A stretch of 64,000 nucleotides of DNA from CAYNZP01 sp964401835 (GTDB taxonomy: Bacteria; Planctomycetota; Phycisphaerae; SM23-33), in assembly GCA_964401835.1 (NCBI GenBank), contig CAYNZP010000002.1:196174-260173 (forward strand). Direction: 5' to 3'. The stretch's first letter is position 1; each line of letters begins with the position of its first letter. The notes under the pieces are model-generated. The model was not told where the DNA came from and ran no database searches. It saw only the letters and a program-made list of their open reading frames with translations. Below are positions 59,126 through 64,000 of the stretch, in pieces. The position numbers were made by a program, and so were the translations under genes.

Positions 59126-59797
59126 CTATTTCCGTCTACGTCGAATCACAGCTACACCCGCAACAGCCAGCAGCGAAAGCGTAGCCGGTTCGGGAACACA
59201 GATAGTGTCAATAATAACTTGATCGATATAGGCCGGGTAAAATGATCCCTCCTCCCCCTCGTCGACATACAAACCAATCCATTCACCTTCCGGATTTGGC
59301 TCAATATAGAACCAAAACGTATCCGTTATCCATCCATCTTCGTGGTAAACCGTGCCAGAGTGATCCCAATCCACATCGTATTCGTGTTCTCCTTCCACAT
59401 ACAGATCTGGATCGACTATCGGAAGATAGTCCTCATCGACTAGATAGGTTATCTGGATCCAGCCATCTTTGTATTCCCCATCTGGAAAGTTCGGCATGTA
59501 AAAATCCAAACCAAAATCATCATTGATTTCCCAGACATTCTGACGTGTACCATAGGTTTCGTGGAAAACGCTTGATTCATCAACTTCATAATACGGCGTT
59601 TCCATTTCCACCTCTCCAGGATGACTTGACCAATTATCAGCGTCAGTATCCGGCCTATCAAAAGTCCATTCTGCAAAGACAGTTCTGTCCACTCCTCTCC
59701 ACTGAGGCGGCGCAACATCATCAGCCGATGCCAACGGAGCTAACATGAGCATACAACCAATAACTCCCATCAAGATTGTTGTTTTGTCGAGCTTCAC
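59126..59797 (-). CDS. PEP-CTERM sorted exported protein, acidic
   Basis: An exported acidic protein of 223 residues. The start is GTG 59797, preceded by AGGAGAGAG; the frame extends upstream to a TTG without a good binding site. The signal peptide spans the first 25 residues (KTTILMGVIGCMLMLAPLASA). The mature part is rich in Asp, Glu, Trp and Tyr (DRPDTDADNWSSHPGEVEME, YVDEGEEGSFYPAYID) and likely beta-rich, suggesting a carbohydrate-facing surface protein. It ends with VPEPATLSLLAVAGVAVI and a basic RRRRK tail, the exosortase signal. Function unknown. Confidence 0.85.
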   Translation of the reverse strand: MKLDKTTILMGVIGCMLMLAPLASADDVAPPQWRGVDRTVFAEWTFDRPDTDADNWSSHPGEVEMETPYYEVDESSVFHETYGTRQNVWEINDDFGLDFYMPNFPDGEYKDGWIQITYLVDEDYLPIVDPDLYVEGEHEYDVDWDHSGTVYHEDGWITDTFWFYIEPNPEGEWIGLYVDEGEEGSFYPAYIDQVIIDTICVPEPATLSLLAVAGVAVIRRRRK

Positions 59798-60021
59798 AGT
59801 CTCTCTCCTTTTGTTATCTATGAGCGTTTGAATAATGAGCAAGCCAGCTTCCAGCGCATATCAAGCCCGCCGGAACTTCTAAGTCCTTATTTGAGCATAA
59901 GAAAAGATACAACCTATCAAACTGCTACAAGCAAGTTAGTCCGAGCACTTATTTGGGGGGGAAATAAATCCCCGTTTACAACCTCACTTCTACATACTGA
60001 GCATAATCAGTTTATCTGCAA

Positions 60022-60046
60022 ATGACTTGTCGTCAAGTCATTTTTT
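60022..60046. terminator. hairpin downstream of the YbjQ-like gene
   Basis: ATGACTT (60022-60028) pairs with AAGTCAT (60035-60041) and runs into T6 on the plus strand. The only leftward gene above it is the YbjQ-like gene; on the minus strand the tail is only TTTGC. It may end leftward transcripts weakly. Confidence 0.4.
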
Positions 60047-60080
60047 AGAAAAAAGATAGGGTACTTCCGGAATAACCTCT

Positions 60081-60638
60081 CTATTGGCCAAGCTTTACGG
60101 CTGTGCCGTATACCAGAAGCTCAGCTGCACTGCCCACAACGCTTGTGGTCATATATCGCACATTGATGATCGCGTCGGCACCCATCTGGGCAGCCTGTTC
60201 GACCATCCTGTCAGTGGATGTCGACCGAGCCTTTCCCATCATCTCTGTGTATTCCGTCAATTCCCCGCCAAGAATCAACCTGACAAGGGCTGAGAGGTCC
60301 TTACCGAGCCAAATGGCAAAGACGGTATGGCCCTGGACGAGACCGAGAACTTCCGTAACCTTTCGGTCAGGTAGCTCTGTGGAATTCAGCAGTAAGACAG
60401 GACGTTCGGGCTGGTCAGGTAACGGCATGGCTGCGAGCCTTTTGATCATCTTTTGTTCGATAGCCAACGTCACCAGAACCACAAGGATGCCACCCAGCAG
60501 GAAAAACACAGCTGTCCTGAGCCACCAGGGAATGACCGGGTCATCTTCGACAATAACGTGCCATGGTATCCCGACGAATACTACCGTGAACAATCCAACT
60601 ACGAAGGCCAGTGAACCAATTTGTCTGATTGCTTTCAT
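60081..60638 (-). CDS. YbjQ (UPF0145)-like membrane protein
   Basis: A 185-residue protein with two transmembrane segments (about 8-30 and 38-62) and a soluble C-terminal domain (80-185) matching the YbjQ/UPF0145 family: LLNSTELPDRKVTEVLGLVQG, then MGADAIINVRYMTTSVVGSAAELLVYGTAVKL. This fold resembles RcsF. AGGGAG lies before the ATG. It is the third of three adjacent genes with a GADA[VI] motif. Function is unsettled; metal binding or envelope sensing has been proposed for the family. Confidence 0.8.
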   Translation of the reverse strand: MKAIRQIGSLAFVVGLFTVVFVGIPWHVIVEDDPVIPWWLRTAVFFLLGGILVVLVTLAIEQKMIKRLAAMPLPDQPERPVLLLNSTELPDRKVTEVLGLVQGHTVFAIWLGKDLSALVRLILGGELTEYTEMMGKARSTSTDRMVEQAAQMGADAIINVRYMTTSVVGSAAELLVYGTAVKLGQ

Positions 60639-60726
60639 GGCGTCTCCCTTGCTTTAAAAAAGTCCAGCCGGCAAATCAAAAATGCTGGCAGATGAATGGA
60701 TACAAGAAGAGAGGTTTTTATTTAAC

Positions 60727-61065
60727 TTATTCTGAGTACTTAATGACAGAACCAATCGCCCATAGATAGTAATTTTCATTAATACCAGAAGATCGAATTA
60801 CGACAGCATCAGCTCCAAGCTCGGCTGATTTCGCCCTTAAAGCATTGTGCATACGAGCAGTTTCTGAAGGTTTGCATCTATAGACACTAATAGACGCAAG
60901 CTCCGTAAAGTCTTTAGAAGAAGGTTTCATCATAAGTATTTCGACGTTATTCGGATTAGATGACTTGCTGAATCCTTTGGCTGTTTTTGTGACGTCGACT
61001 TGCATTCCGCAACCGGATAGTAGAAAGACAGCAACTAGCAAAGTAAACATTGAAGTGTATTTCAT
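60727..61065 (-). CDS. small lipoprotein with GADAVVI motif (RcsF/YbjQ-like)
   Basis: A 112-residue lipoprotein. The signal peptide ends in the lipobox LSGC (C19). The mature part has one domain: VEILMMKPSSKDFTELASIS, then RAKSAELGADAVVIRSSG and WAIGSVIKY. The pattern of a first strand with VEIL, then an A..xGADAVV helix-strand, is the RcsF/YbjQ arrangement; the disulfide cysteines of RcsF are not obvious (only C64 in YRCKPSE). It overlaps the previous gene by four bases (ATGA), so both lipoproteins are coupled. Confidence 0.75.
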   Translation of the reverse strand: MKYTSMFTLLVAVFLLSGCGMQVDVTKTAKGFSKSSNPNNVEILMMKPSSKDFTELASISVYRCKPSETARMHNALRAKSAELGADAVVIRSSGINENYYLWAIGSVIKYSE

Positions 61066-61433
61066 TTTTTGTTTCCCTTCTCATGGTTATAATTAATGGC
61101 AGTTCCAGCTATTCGCTTATAATATTTTTTTGTCCAACCTTCTTCTTTAGCCCATTCTTCACCATTACCATATACACCGCCAAGGCGCTGGACGATAACG
61201 GCATCGGCGCCAATTTGGGCGGCTTTTCGCCTAATATCTTCCGCATTCTCGCCCTTTGATTGGAAATCGGCAATTACCTGATATTGGCCCGCTGGTTCTT
61301 CATATAAGATTTCAACAGATTCGACGGGCTTGGGAGGATATCTTTCTTCGGCATAGTACCTATTAGCCACATCGAAGGCACATCCCGAAAAAAGTAATGA
61401 AACCAAAGAAAGTAAGAAAAGTTTTCTGATCAT
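61062..61433 (-). CDS. small lipoprotein with GADAVIV motif (RcsF/YbjQ-like)
   Basis: A 123-residue lipoprotein with lipobox FSGC (C18). The domain repeats the pattern of the next gene: VESVEILYEEPAGQYQVIAD, then RRKAAQIGADAVIVQRLGG and IAGTAINY. The last residues (NHEKGNKK) are basic. It begins the leftward trio and its stop overlaps the start of the downstream lipoprotein gene. Function unknown; outer membrane or periplasmic face is expected from the lipobox. Confidence 0.75.
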   Translation of the reverse strand: MIRKLFLLSLVSLLFSGCAFDVANRYYAEERYPPKPVESVEILYEEPAGQYQVIADFQSKGENAEDIRRKAAQIGADAVIVQRLGGVYGNGEEWAKEEGWTKKYYKRIAGTAINYNHEKGNKK

Positions 61434-61591
61434 CTATTTGCCCCTTTTAAATTTTTCCGCCCGGCAATATGACTTCCCCCGGGACGGCGTGATTCTAAGG
61501 GAGCCTGACGAGATTATCAATCTCTATAATTCCAATATAAATTCAGCACATAAAAAGATTTCTTAAACCGCCAAGCCATCGATACAGGTAT

Positions 61592-61620
61592 TTGACTTTT
61601 CGCATATCGTGACGTAAACT
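61592..61620 (+). promoter_or_regulatory. promoter for the 61701 gene
   Basis: TTGACT (61592-61597), 17 bases, TAAACT (61615-61620). Transcription would start near 61627, 74 bases before the gene. Confidence 0.6.
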
Positions 61621-61700
61621 TTAGTTAGAAGAAAGCTTACATATTATTCCAATTCTTTTGGCTTTTTTCGGCATTTTTAGTCCATGGAAGGAGCATATCC

Positions 61701-62738
61701 ATGCCAGAGCAGACAGGAAGATTCGAGTGGATCGCCAAACTCGCGTTCATTGCCCTTATCGCCAGCCTTAGTTTTCTCGGACTGGCGGCGTTAGTAACCC
61801 TCGCCGGTGGAACTCTCATTATAATCTATTCCAAAAATTACAGCTTAATCGTGCCTTATACTTTTGTGTTTCTTGGCGAGTTGCTGGCCGGCCTGTGGTG
61901 TTTCATTATCTACGGCGTACTTCGCGCGCTTGTCGAAAGCGAATTTAACATAAGCAAATCGCATGCTGTCCTCACACGGGCAGAGACTCTTCTCGAAGGA
62001 CAGAGCGAATCTCTCAAAAGTATCCTCGACGTTGCCAGCCTTTCTGACCAGGCCCGGAGTCTGCTTTACAGGGAAAAGTGCATTGAGGCTATCCGCGAGA
62101 CGATTAATGAAGACTTCATGAAGCAGGATTACGGCGCTGCCGAGATACTCATCAACGAGCTGGAAAAGAGATTCGGCTATATCGAAGAGGCTGATAAGTT
62201 CCGCGATGAAATGGAGGAATCGAAGAAGGCTACGCTGGAAGAAAAAATCGACGCCGTGGCTGCGAGGATTCAGGGAATAATCGACGCCAAAGACTGGAAC
62301 CGCGCCCTGCGCGAAGCCCAGCGGGCGGTAGCTGTTTTTCCGGGCAACCCCAAGGTCGCTGCCATGCCCGAACGGATAGAGGCTGGCCGAAATAATGAAA
62401 AACGTGGCCTGTTGCAAAGATACGGCGAGGCGGTGCGAAAGAACGACATAGACCTTAGTATCGACCTTCTTAAACAGCTGGATTCATACCTTTCTCCTCA
62501 AGAGGCTGCTGCGTTGCAAGAGTCTGCCAGAGGAGTATTTAGAGCGAAACTCCATAACCTCGGCGTCCAATTTGCCATCTGCGTAACCGACCAGCGGTGG
62601 GCTGACGCCATCTCGACGGGCGAGAGCATTATAGAGGAATTCCCGAATAGCAGAATGGCCCAGGAGGTCCGCACGAAAATGGAGACGCTCCGGGCCAACG
62701 CAGCGGCTATCGCCGCCCAAAAACAGGCTAGTTCGTAA
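61701..62738 (+). CDS. two-pass membrane protein with helical tail
   Basis: A 345-residue protein. Two transmembrane segments lie at about 12-40 and 50-75, and the remaining 260 residues are soluble and strongly helical, with TPR-like helix pairs (DWNRALREAQRAVAVFPGNPKV, RWADAISTGESIIEEFPNSRMA). AAGGAG lies before the ATG. No catalytic motif is seen. It resembles planctomycete proteins of unknown role; an assembly scaffold at the membrane is a guess. It is the last protein gene before the rRNA. Confidence 0.75.
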   Translation: MPEQTGRFEWIAKLAFIALIASLSFLGLAALVTLAGGTLIIIYSKNYSLIVPYTFVFLGELLAGLWCFIIYGVLRALVESEFNISKSHAVLTRAETLLEGQSESLKSILDVASLSDQARSLLYREKCIEAIRETINEDFMKQDYGAAEILINELEKRFGYIEEADKFRDEMEESKKATLEEKIDAVAARIQGIIDAKDWNRALREAQRAVAVFPGNPKVAAMPERIEAGRNNEKRGLLQRYGEAVRKNDIDLSIDLLKQLDSYLSPQEAAALQESARGVFRAKLHNLGVQFAICVTDQRWADAISTGESIIEEFPNSRMAQEVRTKMETLRANAAAIAAQKQASS

Positions 62739-62856
62739 AATCGCTACACTGAAATTCTCATAGACATCGTAAAACAAATGACTTAACAGGTGGGAAATAC
62801 AACCGCCTTAAGAGAGTTTTCTGGCGACATCGGACATTTATTTCAGCCCCCCGCCC

Positions 62857-62885
62857 TTGACCGCCCCGTCAGCTATGTATATACT
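62857..62885 (+). promoter_or_regulatory. rRNA promoter candidate, upstream
   Basis: TTGACC (62857-62862), 17 bases, TATACT (62880-62885). Very close to the sigma-70 consensus. Start near 62892. Confidence 0.6.
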
Positions 62886-63033
62886 TGTAATGCTCCGGAT
62901 TAAGTGCAGTTTTACTGAGGGTACAGAGACTTTCCGGAGGGAGTAGGAAGCCTTCAGGAAGTATTTCAAATAAAAGAATTTAAAAGTTTTTTGAAAAATT
63001 TTCCGAAAATATCTGAATTTTGAGATTAAAGGG

Positions 63034-63061
63034 TTGACGGTAGGATTCTGGACACTAAAAT
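63034..63061 (+). promoter_or_regulatory. rRNA promoter candidate, downstream
   Basis: TTGACG (63034-63039), 16 bases, TAAAAT (63056-63061). The upstream flank is A/T-rich, as UP elements usually are. Start near 63068, about 355 bases before the 16S. Confidence 0.6.
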
Positions 63062-63422
63062 CCTCCAATTCTCAGCACTTGTCGGCGTTGAGGCTGACGA
63101 GTGAGCGCAAGCAAAATGTAAATTGAAAAGTGAACAGTGTGACCGTCACGAGGATGTGACCGATTCAGATCGGTTGTCACGATCAATCTGGAGCGGAAAT
63201 ATTATTATCCTAGGATTTGCCCAACTTGCGAGGGCGAGTCCGCTCGGAATCCTCGTGACTATAATTTGCCATTTATTAAATGGCCCTTAACAAGGATTTT
63301 GAGTTTAGGCTCCTGCTAAAAGCAGGGACCATGCCGGGGCACCCCAAAACAGTCCCGGCAACCAGTATCATTCTTCATCGAACGAACCCCCACCATTTAT
63401 GGTGATGGGATTGAACGATAAT

Positions 63423-64000
63423 AAAGTGAAGAGTTTGATCCTGGCTCAGATCGAACGCTGGCGGCGTGGCTAAAACATGCAAGTCGAACGCGAACGTCAA
63501 TGCAAGCTTGCTTGCGGCGACTATTAGAGTGGCGGAAGGGCGAGGAATACATGGGTAACGTACCCTGAGCTTGAGGATAGCTGCGGGAAACTGCAGGTAA
63601 TACTCAATAAGACCACAGATACTTCGGTATCAGCGGTCAAGGGCGGGGATCCTTCGGGACCTGTCGGCTTTGGAGCGGCCCATGTCTTATCAGCTTGTTG
63701 GTGAGGTAACGGCTCACCAAGGCTATGACGAGTACCGGGACTGAGAGGTTGGCCCGGCGCATTGGGACTGAGACACTGCCCAGACTCCTACGGGAGGCTG
63801 CAGTAACGAATATTCCGCAATGGACGAAAGTCTGACGGAGCGACGCCGCGTGCAGGAATAAGCCCTTCGGGGTGTAAACTGCTGTCAGGGATTACCAAGC
63901 AATAAGAGTTAATAGCTCTTTGCGTTGAGGAGTCCCGAAGGAAGCCACGGCTAACTTCGTGCCAGCAGCCGCGGTAAGACGAAGGTGGCTAGCGTTGTTC
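63423..64000 (+). rRNA. rrs: 16S ribosomal RNA, 5' part (partial)
   Basis: The 5' end AAAGTGAAGAGTTTGATC (from about 63423) matches the bacterial 16S start, followed by CTGGCTCAG and ACATGCAAGTCGAACGC. Further on are CTCCTACGGGAGGCTGCAGT and GTGCCAGCAGCCGCGGTAA. The segment TAACGAATATTCCGCAATGG differs from the usual GTGGGGAATATT, and GACGAAAGTCTGACGGAGCG follows, which suits Phycisphaerae planctomycetes. The gene runs off the right edge at about E. coli position 540. Confidence 0.98.

Larger units (their letters stand above)
62739..63422 (+). other. rRNA promoter and leader region
   Basis: A 684-base region without a convincing gene. It has two promoter candidates (62857-62885 and 63034-63061) and a leader with stable stems: GTGACCGAT...ATCGGTTGTCAC near 63,155-63,181 and CCCACCA...TGGTG just before the 16S, plus an A/T-rich stretch near 62,970-63,010. 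The stems near the 5' end of the 16S would be processing sites, but the matching 3' side lies outside the window. Confidence 0.6.

Noticed and set aside
62838..63068. Leftward 76-codon frame before the 16S rRNA
   Set aside because: Falls across the two promoter candidates, has no binding site, and its composition is A/T-driven.
1..64000. Mobile elements, prophage or integron
   Set aside because: No transposase, recombinase, integrase, phage structural gene or att-like duplication was found; only the tRNA-Glu and REP-like element could hint at insertion, and nothing flanks them.

Overview
The window looks like a chromosomal segment of a planctomycete of the class Phycisphaerae (Sedimentisphaerales-like). 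The basis is inference from several signals: the 16S rRNA that begins near 63,423 has Phycisphaerae-style sequence around the first universal block, two proteins end in PEP-CTERM sorting tails, there are two ECF sigma factor/LolA-like membrane protein cassettes, and a PTS EIIA domain is fused to an excisionase-type helix-turn-helix. No transposase, integrase, phage gene or CRISPR array was seen, and most of the content is housekeeping or carbohydrate metabolism.

Layout. 1-7,400: start of a leftward gene, a radical SAM protein, SppA protease followed by a cyclotransferase/amidoligase-like fusion, and a secreted TPR-like protein. 7,400-15,900: glucan phosphorylase, then the translation block thrS-infC-rpmI-rplT-pheS with convergent dprA. 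infC starts with AUU at 12,323, and thrS is preceded by a long hairpin RNA with its own promoter. 15,900-18,400: an enolase-superfamily enzyme, a PEP-CTERM protein and tRNA-Glu(CUC). 18,600-23,900: a XylR-type regulator divergent from an L-arabinose-like operon (FucI-fold isomerase, AraB, AraD), with paired operator-like repeats 21 bp apart. 24,000-27,450: PfkB kinase with HAD phosphatase, and alanine dehydrogenase with an Lrp-type regulator. 27,700-34,200: a CusCBA-type heavy-metal efflux system. 34,300-42,100: KdgK-like kinase, LepA, DsbD, a YycJ-like hydrolase and small membrane proteins.

42,100-45,100: a repeat-rich spacer (REP-like palindrome and an exactly 10-bp-periodic GGGCAG array), then glyA and a ThiD2-ThiE fusion. 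45,400-50,600: a zinc-ribbon membrane protein, then the proteostasis cluster lon, hsp20 and htrA. 50,600-55,100: YfhO-like membrane protein, HEAT-repeat protein and the EIIA-HTH protein. 55,200-59,000: two tandem, duplicated sigma/membrane-protein cassettes that share a promoter-like motif and a nearly identical 3' end. 59,100-62,700: a PEP-CTERM protein, three small proteins with a shared GADA[VI] motif (YbjQ/RcsF-like) and a coiled membrane protein. 62,700-64,000: two promoter candidates and a structured leader feeding the 16S rRNA, which runs off the right edge.

The most unusual items are the cyclotransferase-amidoligase fusion, the hairpin leader of thrS, the helical-pitch tandem array before glyA, the duplicated sigma cassettes with a common upstream motif, and the three-gene YbjQ/RcsF-like cluster. 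No search could be run, so all family names rest on motif reading.
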